Shown here one piece after another: positions 9,301 to 17,871 of a DNA stretch of 34,902 bases. Under the pieces are notes generated by a model. That model saw only the letters and a program-made list of their open reading frames with translations. It searched no databases and was not told where the DNA came from. The position numbers and the translations under genes are program-made. Source of the DNA: Pseudoalteromonas luteoviolacea H33-S (GTDB lineage Bacteria; Pseudomonadota; Gammaproteobacteria; Enterobacterales; Alteromonadaceae). Location: the NCBI RefSeq assembly GCF_001625695.1, contig NZ_AUXY01000138.1, positions 1 to 34,902 of the forward strand. The letters run 5' to 3'. Every line of letters begins with the position of its first letter. The first letter of the stretch is position 1.

Positions 9301-9662
9301 TCTCAGCGACCAGCACATCAATTATTGGACTAGATGAGCAGGTGACGTTTGATGCGCTTGAGAAATCAGATGCAATGCAGTTATTGCAAGGCTGGGTCGA
9401 TTTCTATCAGCAATTGATCTCACAGCCTGTGGCATTTTTCCCAGCCTCAAGTTATGCATTTGCGAGCACGGATGACATTGGTAAAGCGAATTTAAAGTTT
9501 GCTGGTGGCCAGTATATTGGCATTGGCGAGTCTGAAGATCCTTATGTGGCACTCAATTTCAAAAATTTAGAGTCCTGCATGGAAGAGTTTATGTCGCTCA
9601 GCAAATCATTACTAGGGCCAATCATTGCGTTAGAAAAGGAGCAGTCTCATGGAGATGCTTAA
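6372..9662 (+). CDS. recC: Exodeoxyribonuclease V subunit gamma, RecC
   Basis: RecC is the Chi-recognising scaffold of RecBCD, the helicase-nuclease that processes double-strand breaks for RecA and degrades linear foreign DNA. The 1096-aa product starts MLHIIQSNRMEAL, like E. coli MLRVYHSNRLD, and has the typical QSPGMSQWL and FPLPLSFIW segments. The central FCTLMPMRAVPFKVVCLLGMND region matches the family's inactive helicase-like domain, and LDDRYLFLEALLSAR follows. Length is close to the 1122 aa of E. coli. No strong Shine-Dalgarno sequence is seen. It overlaps recB by 14 bases, indicating coupled translation. The E. coli order recC-ptrA-recB-recD is simplified here, with no ptrA between recC and recB. 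Confidence 0.96.
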   Translation: MLHIIQSNRMEALQAQFNTVMQTAPLSDPFVQETVLVQSPGMSQWLKNGLSKHIGVAAQVDFPLPLSFIWRLYQQFLPDVPAESPYNKGNMAWKLYSLLPSKLDHALYMPLANYLYADNPEAAEQEDLDGLKLFTLCEKIADVYDQYLMYRPDWLAYWESGTDALPDVDVTIAPWQPDLWRTLVEYTNQLEQSPYNRANMHEQLLAALENAHSHQLPERISIFGLSAMPTSQLEVFQALASKTEVLLFFFNPSEHYWGDLVDEKTQAKIQAKYAKRPEIEASLDEENDYFNVGNPLLSSWGKLGRDYLEQLLQLDARWLDGFVEDFNDSLLSKIQSEIYQLAFKGESLQADPNWFVSEEGKLQVQQGDDSIFLQDCHTALREVECLHDHLLNLFNRHPDLTPKDIIVMMPDVGAYSPYIEAVFGSAQGKRYMPYALADMAIEQEKPVLSSFVILVNLPFSRFGVTDILDLLAVESISSRFELEATEFEQIKYWLDQVVIKWGLDAQNKSEHGLPEISLNTWLHGLNRLLLGVASENEEGAFNGIYPADLVEGMAIHILSKLIAFIEALTDAKAQLLQTTNLSEKATLLRALLARFYHQDADQSWDLMQLNKVIEGIEKHYESGDMREPIDPRVLAYLVKQGIQEKGVGQRFLSGAVNFCTLMPMRAVPFKVVCLLGMNDADYPRQVQPIGFDLVPASSRRKGDRSRKLDDRYLFLEALLSARSHFYVSYIGRSCFNNEVQVPSVLVSELFEYIDRSFYFSGCDTQVSTQLKSQAPLQPFNAQHYQQGPIQSYNPNWLFNGSEQPLVQPAPLSVELPGELELTQFLRACTAPQSYFYQNCLGVKINPALEYQDDTEPFSLDPLTRYQYLLEILDTRVNDTTLSTEQMLQRGHLPQAYVGEIQLELLEQRVLPMVGVLKPKLINAQSPREVSIELNGMKIVGWLDKIFANEQIFYRPASIKAKDKIRAFIYHLLANITVSATSTSIIGLDEQVTFDALEKSDAMQLLQGWVDFYQQLISQPVAFFPASSYAFASTDDIGKANLKFAGGQYIGIGESEDPYVALNFKNLESCMEEFMSLSKSLLGPIIALEKEQSHGDA

Positions 9663-12600
9663 TCCAATCACCATGCCACTGTATGGCCATAATTTGATTG
9701 AGGCGAGTGCTGGGACGGGTAAAACATACACTATTACGGCACTTTATCTTAGATACTTATTGGGCTTGGTAGAGCATCAAGAATCGACATGCTTAAGTGT
9801 TGAGCAGATCCTAGTGGTGACATTCACTGAAGCTGCTACGCAAGAGATAAAAGACCGCGTGAGAGCTAGGATAATAGATGCTCGAGATGTTTTACTCGGT
9901 GCTGAGTGTGCAGATCCGCTTATTCCAATGTTATTGGCGCAAGTTAAGGATAAGAAAGCGGCGTTTAAATTGCTAGATGCGGCAGCAAAGTCCATGGATG
10001 AAGCCGCTATTTTCACTATTCATGGATTTTGCCAGAGGATGCTTAAACAGCACGCCTTTGAGTCAAAGTTGAGTTTTAATCTGGAGTTTATTCTTGATGA
10101 AACTGAGCTTTTAAAAATGGCGGTAGAGGACCACTGGCGCAAATTTTTATACACATTGGACAAAGATCAAACCGCATTGGTGTTGGAGCATTTTGCACAT
10201 CCACAAAGCTTGATGAAGAAGCTGATACCACTGCTGAGTAAATCGGGTGCAAAACTGACACCTGAGGTGAAATTAGACGATGTTTTAGCTGCAAGAACGC
10301 AATATCAGGCGAGGGCTGCCGAGTTTAAACAGGCGCTCCGAGAAAGTGAGTTTATCACTTGCCTAAACGAGTCAGCACTGGCAAAAAATAAGGCGCCTGG
10401 GCGTGCTGCTAATATTAATGCTCTGGGTGATTATGCTGCTTCAGACGCTTGGTATTTTGAGTTCGGTACAAGCAAGCACTCCTTTAATTTGTGGGGGAGC
10501 GCACAACTTGGGGATGCTAAAAATTACAAAAAAAATGCCCAGTTGATAACCCATCACATGATTTCGCAATTTGACGAAATGGCGAAATTACACCATCAAG
10601 TTAAAAACTTACTACCAATAGCACTGCTTCAAGACGCTTTGAAGCAAGTAAAAGCGCTGTTAGTACAGCATAAGCAAATACAGAGCACGATTTCTCCAGA
10701 CGACCTATTGAGTAATTTATACGAAGCGTTGCAAGGAGATGCTGGCGAGGTTTTAGCAAATAAAATTGTACAGCAATTTCCTGTTGCATTAATTGATGAG
10801 TTTCAGGATACCGATCCTATTCAATACGGTATTTTTAGCACCGTATACGCGGGCGACGCTAACAGCGCTTTGACTATGATTGGCGACCCAAAACAGGCTA
10901 TTTATGGGTTTCGCGGCGCGGATATTTTCACCTACATCGCCGCCAAACAGGCTGTGGATGAAACCAGGCACTTTACTTTGGCTAAAAACTATCGCTCGGC
11001 TAAATCTGTGGTGGATAGCGTCAACGCGATTTTTACCCAGCACGAACGCAGCTTTATCTTTAATGAGGATATTCCATTTTACGCAGTTGACGCGCAGGGT
11101 AAGTCTGAGCAGCAGTCGTTTAGTAGTGATACAGAACAGGTTTTAAACTTTTGCGTATTTGATAGTGGGGATGGCGTTACCAGTAAAGCACAGGCGCATC
11201 AGGCATTGGCGCAAACTTTTTCAGCTAAAATTGCAACCTTGCTCTCTCAAGCACAGTTAGGGCAAGTGAGTATAGGGGGAGAAGCGGTAAAAGCAGCTGA
11301 TATCTGTGTTTTGGTCCGAGATAGAAACGAAGCTTCAGTGATGAAGCAAGCACTGCATGCGTGTGGTGTGAGTGCCGTGTATTTAGCCAGAGATAGCGTA
11401 TATGGGCAACCCGTTGCCAGTGCGTTAAATCAATTGTTGCATGTGCTTCATGGCGCTTATGATGAAGCGGCGCTGCGTGGCGTGTTAGTCAGTCCTTTAT
11501 TTGCGTTAAATTATGAGCAAGTCTACGGCCTCTCTCAAAATGAGCAGCAATGGCAGAGCTATTTAGACTTTTTTGCTGAACTGAAGCGAGTTTGGTATCA
11601 AAGTGGTGCGATGGCTATGTTAGAGAAGCTGATGGTACACAATCAGCTTGCCAGTGTTTGGCGGGAAAATGGCTATGAAGTCGAGCGTTGGTTGACCGAC
11701 TATCGTCATCTCGCCGAATTATTGCAACACAAACAAATTGAGTTAGAAGGGACGCAACGTGTCTTGAGGTGGTTGAGCATTCAATGCAGCGAAGCCACGT
11801 TAGATGGTGCTCAATTACGTTTAGAAAGTGATGCTAACTTGGTTAAAATTGTCACTATGCATGCGTCAAAAGGGTTGGAATACCCAATTGTATATATGCC
11901 ATTTGCACTGGGTTATCGTGATCCGAGTGAGATTATTTATCATCAGGATAAACACTTAATCATTGACCTTGATGCAGATGATCATGGCGTACAAGCAGCC
12001 TCAAAAGAGCGTTTAGCGGAAGACATTAGATTATTATATGTGGCGCTGACACGTGCGGTGCACTATTGCGAACTCGGCTTGTTTAACATTGCATTGGGCC
12101 GCAGTAAAAAGCTGGGTATTGGTCAAACAGCACTGGGATTTGCATTGTTTGGTGATACTGAATTTAAAGAAGCGCAGCAGTGGCATCAAGCACTCGAAGA
12201 GTTATGTCAGCAGCATTCTGGTATGTCCATGGAGATATTTGAAACGCCTCCAACTGCCTACTTTGGTGAACCGCAAGCTCAACTCCCTGTTTCGTTAGCG
12301 GTAAAAGAGCAAAACGCCGCAATAGAAACCAATTGGCGGACAACCAGCTTCAGCCAATTAAGTTATCATGCGCATCATGATGATAGACCTGCAGGGGCCT
12401 TAGATGAGCATCATGAATTAGATCTGCCCCGCATGGCACAAAATTCAACTAAAACGCCATATAGCTTTGTAAAAGGTGCAAAAGCGGGAAGTTGTTTGCA
12501 TGAAATCTATGAACAGATCGATTTTACCTCACCTCACATGCCAGTGGCTGGTGATAAGTTACCAGTGAGCGAGGTGGTTGAAGCCTGCTTAGATAAATAT

Positions 12601-13176
12601 CAGATTGATGAGCAGTGGCGAGACTGTGTGACTGAGTGGGTAGTGCAAAGCTTGGCGTGTCCACTTAATGGGGTTGGCGACTTGTCGTTGAGTCGTTTAG
12701 CTCCTGAAGATTGCTTGGTAGAAATGGAGTTTCACCTGCCATTAAGTGCGCTTAAAGCAAGCCAACTAAATAAGGTATTAACGGATATAACGGGCCAGCC
12801 TAGCTTTTTACAATTTGACCAAGTGCAGGGCATGTTAAAAGGATTTATTGATCTTATTTTCCGCTGGCAAGGTAAATACTACGTGTTAGATTATAAATCC
12901 AATTACTTAGGTGACGAGTTGGGTGATTATAGTGATGATAACTTAATGTCTGCGATGTCATCTCATCAATATCACCTACAGTATCTTATCTATAGTGTTG
13001 CTTTACATCGGCTATTGAAATATCGACTTGCTGACTACACGATTGAGACGCACTTGGGTGGTGTGTACTACTTATTTTTACGGGCATTACCGCAGGGCGG
13101 CGGTGTATTCTTCAAAGCTCTCACGGAGCAAGAGTTACTTACCCTCGATGCGCTTTTTGAGTCGGAGGCATCATAA
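9649..13176 (+). CDS. recB: Exodeoxyribonuclease V subunit beta, RecB
   Basis: RecB is the 3'-5' helicase and the only nuclease of RecBCD. The 1175-aa protein has Walker A EASAGTGKT (18-26), the VVTFTEAATQEIKDRVR motif, Walker B IDEFQDTDP (D383, E384) and GDPKQAIYGFRGAD. Later come VKIVTMHASKGLEYP and LYVALTRAVH (UvrD-type motifs V-VI). The C-terminal RecB-family nuclease domain is intact, with GFIDLIF (D1068) and DYKSN (D1081, K1083), matching E. coli D1067/D1080/K1082. The start ATG at 9649 has AAGGAG 7 bases upstream, inside recC. It overlaps recD by one base (TAATG). Confidence 0.97.
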   Translation: MEMLNPITMPLYGHNLIEASAGTGKTYTITALYLRYLLGLVEHQESTCLSVEQILVVTFTEAATQEIKDRVRARIIDARDVLLGAECADPLIPMLLAQVKDKKAAFKLLDAAAKSMDEAAIFTIHGFCQRMLKQHAFESKLSFNLEFILDETELLKMAVEDHWRKFLYTLDKDQTALVLEHFAHPQSLMKKLIPLLSKSGAKLTPEVKLDDVLAARTQYQARAAEFKQALRESEFITCLNESALAKNKAPGRAANINALGDYAASDAWYFEFGTSKHSFNLWGSAQLGDAKNYKKNAQLITHHMISQFDEMAKLHHQVKNLLPIALLQDALKQVKALLVQHKQIQSTISPDDLLSNLYEALQGDAGEVLANKIVQQFPVALIDEFQDTDPIQYGIFSTVYAGDANSALTMIGDPKQAIYGFRGADIFTYIAAKQAVDETRHFTLAKNYRSAKSVVDSVNAIFTQHERSFIFNEDIPFYAVDAQGKSEQQSFSSDTEQVLNFCVFDSGDGVTSKAQAHQALAQTFSAKIATLLSQAQLGQVSIGGEAVKAADICVLVRDRNEASVMKQALHACGVSAVYLARDSVYGQPVASALNQLLHVLHGAYDEAALRGVLVSPLFALNYEQVYGLSQNEQQWQSYLDFFAELKRVWYQSGAMAMLEKLMVHNQLASVWRENGYEVERWLTDYRHLAELLQHKQIELEGTQRVLRWLSIQCSEATLDGAQLRLESDANLVKIVTMHASKGLEYPIVYMPFALGYRDPSEIIYHQDKHLIIDLDADDHGVQAASKERLAEDIRLLYVALTRAVHYCELGLFNIALGRSKKLGIGQTALGFALFGDTEFKEAQQWHQALEELCQQHSGMSMEIFETPPTAYFGEPQAQLPVSLAVKEQNAAIETNWRTTSFSQLSYHAHHDDRPAGALDEHHELDLPRMAQNSTKTPYSFVKGAKAGSCLHEIYEQIDFTSPHMPVAGDKLPVSEVVEACLDKYQIDEQWRDCVTEWVVQSLACPLNGVGDLSLSRLAPEDCLVEMEFHLPLSALKASQLNKVLTDITGQPSFLQFDQVQGMLKGFIDLIFRWQGKYYVLDYKSNYLGDELGDYSDDNLMSAMSSHQYHLQYLIYSVALHRLLKYRLADYTIETHLGGVYYLFLRALPQGGGVFFKALTEQELLTLDALFESEAS

Positions 13177-15065
13177 TGTCGCAATTTTCTCTAGATTTTA
13201 CGCAAGATAGTTTTGATGACGCCTTATTTATTGAGGCATTGATTGAGCAACGTAAAGTACGAAGTGTTGATATTGCTCTCGCAAAACTGCTCTGTGACTC
13301 TCAATTTTGTGATGTATTTTATCTTATATTGTTAGTGCTTAAAGCTGAGCAAAACCAACATAGCTGTTTATTGTTGGATACTATTGACTGGTTTAATCCG
13401 TTTGAACTAAATATTGAGCAATTGGCTCATCCCATAGAGCTGACGCCATTTGTGGATAAAGACAAGGCATTGCAAGCGCTTTCTTGCCACCAAGCAGTTG
13501 GGCATGATAAGCCCATTGTACTATTTAAAAATCAGCTGTATTTAGCACGTCTAGCCAATTATGAAGCATTTTTGGCTGAGCGCTTCATAAGCATGTCTCA
13601 GCGTGAGATCAATTTGGACCTAGGTCAGTTGCAAGCATTGTTGAATGTCTATTTCCCAGTGCAAGATGACAATGTCATTGATTGGCAAAAAGTCGCGTGT
13701 GCCATAGCGGCTGCAAGTGCATTTTGTGTTATCACAGGCGGGCCAGGTACGGGTAAAACAACGACGGTTACAAAATTACTCGCTATTTTACAGTCTCTTT
13801 ATGTCAAAGCACCGCTCAACATTAAGCTGGTGGCACCAACGGGCAAAGCAGCTGCGAGACTCAGTGAGTCAATCATCGGTGCCAAAGGTCGGTTAGCGTT
13901 AGCGCCGGAGCTTGCCGATCTGATCCCTGAGGACGCACAAACAATACATAGATTATTGGGCGTTATTCCACATAGTAATAAGTATAAACATCATGATAAA
14001 AACCCGCTTCACGTTGATTTATTAATCGTTGATGAGGCCTCGATGGTAGACTTGTCACTTATGAGCAAGTTGGTGGCCGCGTTGCCTGAAGGTGCGCGGC
14101 TATATTTATTGGGAGATAAAGATCAGCTCGCATCCGTTGATACTGGCTGCATTCTTAATGATTTATGTGCTGATTTAAAATTGGGGCAACATCCAAAGTA
14201 TTCTTCGCAGCGGGCTCATTTGCTCAATGACGTATGCTTTGGCGGTGTTAAAAAGCTATCAGGGGTTGCAAGTCAATTTCAATTGCAAGATATGATGGCG
14301 TTTTTGCAACAAAGCCATCGCTTTAAAAGTGACAGTGGTATCGGCCAATTAGCCTCAGCGGTTAACAATAATGACCCAAATCATTTGGACTGGGTAATAC
14401 ATCAAGGGTTCTCTGAATTAAGCCTCTATGGGCTATCAAATGAATCATATGTCAATATGATAGAGCGTGCTGCCATCGCTTATAGCGAGTATTTAAGAGC
14501 GATTCAAGCGGGAGAAAGTGCACAGCAAATACATAAGCTATTTTCAGGTTATCAATTACTTGCCGCTGTACGTGAAGGCCCGTACGGCGTCAATGAGTTA
14601 AACAAACGTATTGAGCATAAACTTGCTCAGCAAAACTTGATTAGGCCTTACACTCGATATTACGTAGGTATGCCGTTGATGATCACGCAAAACGACTATC
14701 AACTGAAACTTTTTAATGGTGATATTGGGATAGTGTTACCTGATGAAAGTGGCCAACTATTCGCTACCTTCATTGATGAGCAAGGGCACTTAAGGTCTAT
14801 CAATCCTGCACGCTTACCAAGTTATGATCTGGTGTATGTGATGACAATTCACAAATCTCAAGGATCTGAATTCGCTCATACAGCAATGATCTTACCTCCG
14901 ATACAAAGAGCAAGGCAAGGAGTTAATAGGCAATTGGTGTATACAGGCATTACCCGAGCTAAAAGCCATTTAGAGCTAGTATGTCAGCCTCAAGTGCTTA
15001 GGTTAGCAATGGAAAAAACAGTTGGACGAAGTTCAGGGTTACGTGAAAGGTTACTCAAAGATTAA
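13176..15065 (+). CDS. recD: Exodeoxyribonuclease V subunit alpha, RecD
   Basis: RecD is the 5'-3' helicase of RecBCD. The 629-aa product has Walker A GGPGTGKT (188-195), APTGKAAARLSESI (motif Ia), Walker B IVDEASMVD (D286, E287) and LLGDKDQLASVDTG (motif III). The C-terminal YVMTIHKSQGSEF and YTGITRAKSHLEL motifs complete an SF1B helicase. The N-terminal region of about 170 residues is the RecB-binding domain. The start codon shares one base with the recB stop (TAATG), so the three subunits are translationally coupled. A clear intrinsic terminator follows about 100 bases downstream. Confidence 0.96.
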   Translation: MSQFSLDFTQDSFDDALFIEALIEQRKVRSVDIALAKLLCDSQFCDVFYLILLVLKAEQNQHSCLLLDTIDWFNPFELNIEQLAHPIELTPFVDKDKALQALSCHQAVGHDKPIVLFKNQLYLARLANYEAFLAERFISMSQREINLDLGQLQALLNVYFPVQDDNVIDWQKVACAIAAASAFCVITGGPGTGKTTTVTKLLAILQSLYVKAPLNIKLVAPTGKAAARLSESIIGAKGRLALAPELADLIPEDAQTIHRLLGVIPHSNKYKHHDKNPLHVDLLIVDEASMVDLSLMSKLVAALPEGARLYLLGDKDQLASVDTGCILNDLCADLKLGQHPKYSSQRAHLLNDVCFGGVKKLSGVASQFQLQDMMAFLQQSHRFKSDSGIGQLASAVNNNDPNHLDWVIHQGFSELSLYGLSNESYVNMIERAAIAYSEYLRAIQAGESAQQIHKLFSGYQLLAAVREGPYGVNELNKRIEHKLAQQNLIRPYTRYYVGMPLMITQNDYQLKLFNGDIGIVLPDESGQLFATFIDEQGHLRSINPARLPSYDLVYVMTIHKSQGSEFAHTAMILPPIQRARQGVNRQLVYTGITRAKSHLELVCQPQVLRLAMEKTVGRSSGLRERLLKD

Positions 15066-15161
15066 AAAAATGTTTTTTATTTGTTTCTTTTGAATGTTGA
15101 GCTATGGTTATTTTGAAAGCAGAAAGAGATGATAAAACTGCTTTTATTGCCCAGTGAATGT

Positions 15162-15189
15162 GCCGCCAAAGTCGTAGGCGGCCTTTTTT
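15162..15189 (+). terminator. Intrinsic terminator of the recCBD operon
   Basis: GCCGCC (15162-15167) pairs with GGCGGC (15177-15182) around a 9-nt loop and is followed by CTTTTTT. This is the classical factor-independent form, located about 100 bases after recD and before the next promoter. Confidence 0.85.
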
Positions 15190-15244
15190 AAGCGTTGAAA
15201 ATACATCCAAGTTAAACATTGTTTATTTTCCAAGCGGTGTTTTA

Positions 15245-15274
15245 TTGACTTTTTTTCCTGTAAGGCGTTAGAGT
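15245..15274 (+). promoter_or_regulatory. Candidate promoter of the Mpo1-like gene
   Basis: TTGACT (15245-15250) is followed after 18 bases by TAGAGT (15269-15274). The -35 match is strong and the -10 match is 4 of 6. It sits about 24 bases ahead of the likely start codon and just past the recD terminator, which makes functional sense. Confidence 0.5.
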
Positions 15275-15297
15275 GAAAATTAAAGTATTTACTCTTG

Positions 15298-15831
15298 ATG
15301 AGTACAGAGATGAAAAATTTAGAAAGCCACCTTGTCCAGTATGCACTTTATCACAGAGATAATCGCAATATACGCACACATTTGTTTGGCGTTCCCTTGA
15401 TCGTCCTGTCCGTTATCCTAATGACCTATGTTCCTTTATTTGACTTAAATACTGTATCGATCACAGTGTCAAGTGTGTTGATTGGTCTGGTATCGGTTTA
15501 TTATTTGTACCTATCATTCAAGCTTGGTGTGCTTATGCTGATATTATTGAGCTTAGGCTATGTACTTGCGATGTTTATCTATACACAGTTTTTAAACTTT
15601 GACATTGCAGCTGGGGTATTCTATTTATGTGGCGCATCAGTTTTTGTTTTAGGTTGGGTCATTCAGTTCATAGGCCACTACTATGAAGGGAAAAAACCAG
15701 CGTTTGTAGATGATTTAGTAGGGCTTTTAATTGGACCACTTTTTGTACTTGTGGAGGTATTATTCATGTTTGGGTTAATGAAAAAGTTAGAAGAGCATAT
15801 CGTAGCGCAAGCTGGGCCCTATCGAAATTGA
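15298..15831 (+). CDS. Mpo1-like (DUF962) integral membrane protein
   Basis: A 177-aa membrane protein of the DUF962/Mpo1 family. It has the hallmark N-terminal YHRDNRNIRTHLFGVP motif, whose His residues are proposed iron ligands in yeast Mpo1, a dioxygenase of fatty-acid alpha-oxidation. The C-terminal signature IGHYYEGKKPAFVDDL is followed by a hydrophobic segment. About four to five membrane helices are apparent (around 30-50, 55-90, 95-125, 140-160). The bacterial role is not established. The frame opens with TTG at 15295; the first ATG is 15298 and an ATG at 15310 (MKNLESHL) would also fit the family. No strong ribosome binding site decides between them. Convergent with the FHA gene. Confidence 0.8.
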   Translation: MSTEMKNLESHLVQYALYHRDNRNIRTHLFGVPLIVLSVILMTYVPLFDLNTVSITVSSVLIGLVSVYYLYLSFKLGVLMLILLSLGYVLAMFIYTQFLNFDIAAGVFYLCGASVFVLGWVIQFIGHYYEGKKPAFVDDLVGLLIGPLFVLVEVLFMFGLMKKLEEHIVAQAGPYRN

Positions 15832-15844
15832 TAATTGGGGCCCA
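15813..15844 (+). terminator. Hairpin enclosing the stop codon of the Mpo1-like gene
   Basis: TGGGCCC (15813-15819) pairs with GGGCCCA (15838-15844), and TATC/GATA inside can extend it. The TGA stop (15829-15831) lies within the inner region. No T-tract follows on either strand. It lies between convergent genes, so it may separate their transcripts. Confidence 0.35.
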
Positions 15845-15864
15845 TGGTAGATAGAGTTTATATG

Positions 15865-16821
15865 TTACAAGCTAATGCGAGTCTCAAGCTGAGCACCTTT
15901 TAAAATGGTGACATCTTGACAATTCATGCGCAGCTGACCGTTATTGGTTTCAATGATATAACCTGCTTCAGGTGCTCGGTCAGGTGCTGCTTCACTTAAT
16001 TGTTTGCGCGCGCGATGCACCATGATGTTCATATGATTCATTTGCACACCGAGCTGTTTAGCCAGATCTTCTCTGTAAACCCAACCTTGAGATTCAGTAT
16101 CTACACCTGCTTGTTTGTCTTCAATACGCGTTCTAGCAAGCAGTAATAAGAGATAGTGATGGCTTCTACTGCCTAAGTTATATTCCTCTCCCTCAACGTG
16201 TAAAGAAAGCTCCGTTTTTTCTTCATCAAGACTAACAGCAAAGCTTAAAGCCAGTGGTTTCACCGCAGGTTGTTGCTCCAGGTGTTTTGTCATGGTTGAG
16301 ATGCCTGCACAATAAAACAGCCATTGCTCGCCAAACAGGCTGGTAATGCCGCCATCGATTAAGGCTTGTCTGTCTGAGGTAGTAAGATCTTCAAGGAACC
16401 AATAATTGAGCAAGGCGTCATAGTAAACAATATGAGTCGGCTCTTCTTCGTTAGGAAGCAGCATTTGGTTTTCGACTTCAATGACGTTATTACGGTTATT
16501 TTGCGACACAAAATACTGGCAATTGGCATTTAGACTACCTACGACAAATGAATTTTGTCCCGGTGCTGCAAAATCTATTTTATCATTTTCAGAGAGTTGG
16601 TAAGGGAGGTTTTTATCAATTTTTCGATCATTTATCCATATACCATTTGTACTTACATCGCGAATTAACCAATTGTCATTGGTGTACTCTATGATTGCAT
16701 GATGTCTTGAAATACCGGGCTTATCTAAAAATGTGTCTACATTAAATTTGTATCGTCCAAAAGTGTGATAACTCTTTAAATATATTTTTTCGAGCTTGAG
16801 TTCATCGATTAAGTAAGCCAT
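15865..16821 (-). CDS. FHA-domain protein with C-terminal winged-helix domain (putative transcriptional regulator)
   Basis: A 318-aa cytoplasmic protein. Residues about 12-95 are an FHA phosphothreonine-binding domain with the conserved GR (22-23), SRHH (38-41) and STNG (57-60) residues. Residues about 205-305 resemble an OmpR-type winged helix (LGSRSHHYLLLLLAR, VYREDLAKQLGVQMNHMNIMVHRARKQL, then GYIIETNNGQLRM). The middle segment is not recognised. This suggests a regulator whose DNA binding is gated by phosphothreonine signalling. A Hanks kinase lies in the same window, but far away, so partnership is speculation. The start ATG has TAGGAAACTCT upstream, a good ribosome binding site. It appears monocistronic. 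Confidence 0.85.
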   Translation of the reverse strand: MAYLIDELKLEKIYLKSYHTFGRYKFNVDTFLDKPGISRHHAIIEYTNDNWLIRDVSTNGIWINDRKIDKNLPYQLSENDKIDFAAPGQNSFVVGSLNANCQYFVSQNNRNNVIEVENQMLLPNEEEPTHIVYYDALLNYWFLEDLTTSDRQALIDGGITSLFGEQWLFYCAGISTMTKHLEQQPAVKPLALSFAVSLDEEKTELSLHVEGEEYNLGSRSHHYLLLLLARTRIEDKQAGVDTESQGWVYREDLAKQLGVQMNHMNIMVHRARKQLSEAAPDRAPEAGYIIETNNGQLRMNCQDVTILKGAQLETRISL

Positions 16822-17280
16822 AGAGTTTCCTAGATTTCCGTATATGTGCTAAGGGCCAGCAGTACGTTTTATTTGCAGAAATTCTACCTGATATGAGAAG
16901 TAAATCACTACTAAAAAGTATCTCAATCGAAGATAAATCTTAAGTAACGCAATACTGATTATATCATTTATCGCATCGTTTAACCGTATTTACTGATATT
17001 TCATTCCACGAGATAGTGTCATAAAAGTGGGCCCACCTAGGTGGGCACCAATAAAGGGAAAACTGCAAGTTTGACTGTATATAAAGCCCAAATTGATCTT
17101 TTCGTTAGTTCACTAACCTATAAAATACATTGTACGAAGAATAACTTATTTTATCTATTACAGCCGATTACAGCACTTTTCTATGATTCAAATCGTACCC
17201 CTAATCAACCTTGCGATCCCCTGAACAATGAACCATTCTTTTTTAATAAAGGTAATTGATGAGTCCACAAGAGGTGGTAT
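16822..17280. other. Divergent intergenic region with a perfect palindrome
   Basis: This 459-base AT-rich gap lies between the FHA gene (minus) and the CBS gene (plus). The main feature is a 16-bp perfect palindrome at 17031-17046. A 72-codon GTG frame beginning inside the palindrome shows no protein-like features and is not called. The promoters of both flanking genes must lie here, but none is clear enough to place. Confidence 0.5.
17031..17046. repeat. 16-bp perfect palindrome GCCCACCTAGGTGGGC
   Basis: Self-complementary over all 16 bases with no loop, and G+C-rich in an AT-rich gap. It has the form of a homodimeric protein binding site. It could also form a short cruciform. It lies about 210 bases upstream of the FHA start and 235 bases upstream of the CBS gene. 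Confidence 0.6.
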
Positions 17281-17871
17281 ATGAGTGAGTTTAGATTATT
17301 AAACACGACTAAGTTGAAAGGGATTTATCAGTTTTGCGAGCACTATGAAGGGAATCCATTATCGATATTTAGCCCAGCAGAACAGGTAGTAACCGACTTT
17401 TCAAGGCGCCAGCCACAAATGATATTAAAAGATGTCGACATTGATCACGCACTATTTATGATGGTGAACGGGCATGTGCGATGTAAGCTCGTTATCGATC
17501 ATGATGACACATTTGTAGGCGTTGTTAACTCGAAAGATTTGACGGGGAGGAAAGTACTTACTACCGCACAAAAGCGCAGCGTTTCCCGCTCAGACCTTAC
17601 CGTAGAAGATGTGATGACCAAAAAAAGCGAATTGCATGCCATGTTTTACGATTGTGTTAAAGATGCGCGCATTGGGGATATTTTAGAAACACTCAAAGAG
17701 CTTGGGCATCAGCATGTGCTACTTATGGATAACAATCAAGTGTTGCGTGGTATGATTTCAGCATCTGATATTGCAAGAGCGCTGCATATTCCGGTAAATA
17801 TTTTGCAAAAAGCTCACTCATTCAAAGAGATTTTCGAAATCATTTATGAGCACGGTGAAGTAACGGCTTAG
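17281..17871 (+). CDS. CBS-domain pair protein
   Basis: A 196-aa cytoplasmic protein with two CBS motifs. The first is about residues 45-100 (LKDVDIDHALFMMVNG to VGVVNSKDLTGRKVL). The second is about 111-170 (TVEDVMTKKSELHAM to GHQHVLLMDNNQVLRGMISASDIARAL). CBS pairs bind adenosine nucleotides and usually regulate something. No catalytic domain is attached, so the target is unknown. The unusual N-terminal 40 residues and C-terminal 25 residues are not recognised. An excellent ribosome binding site AGAGGTGG precedes the ATG. The stop codon lies in the loop of a hairpin (17864-17881). Convergent with the M14-like peptidase gene. Confidence 0.85.
   Translation: MSEFRLLNTTKLKGIYQFCEHYEGNPLSIFSPAEQVVTDFSRRQPQMILKDVDIDHALFMMVNGHVRCKLVIDHDDTFVGVVNSKDLTGRKVLTTAQKRSVSRSDLTVEDVMTKKSELHAMFYDCVKDARIGDILETLKELGHQHVLLMDNNQVLRGMISASDIARALHIPVNILQKAHSFKEIFEIIYEHGEVTA

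Noticed and set aside
6372..15065. Possible horizontally acquired defence island around recCBD
   Set aside because: RecCBD is a housekeeping core operon here. No toxin-antitoxin, restriction, or phage genes flank it and codon use looks like the rest of the window.
17041..17259. 72-codon plus-strand frame with GTG start
   Set aside because: It begins inside the 16-bp palindrome, has no ribosome binding site, and its translation has no recognisable domain or signal.
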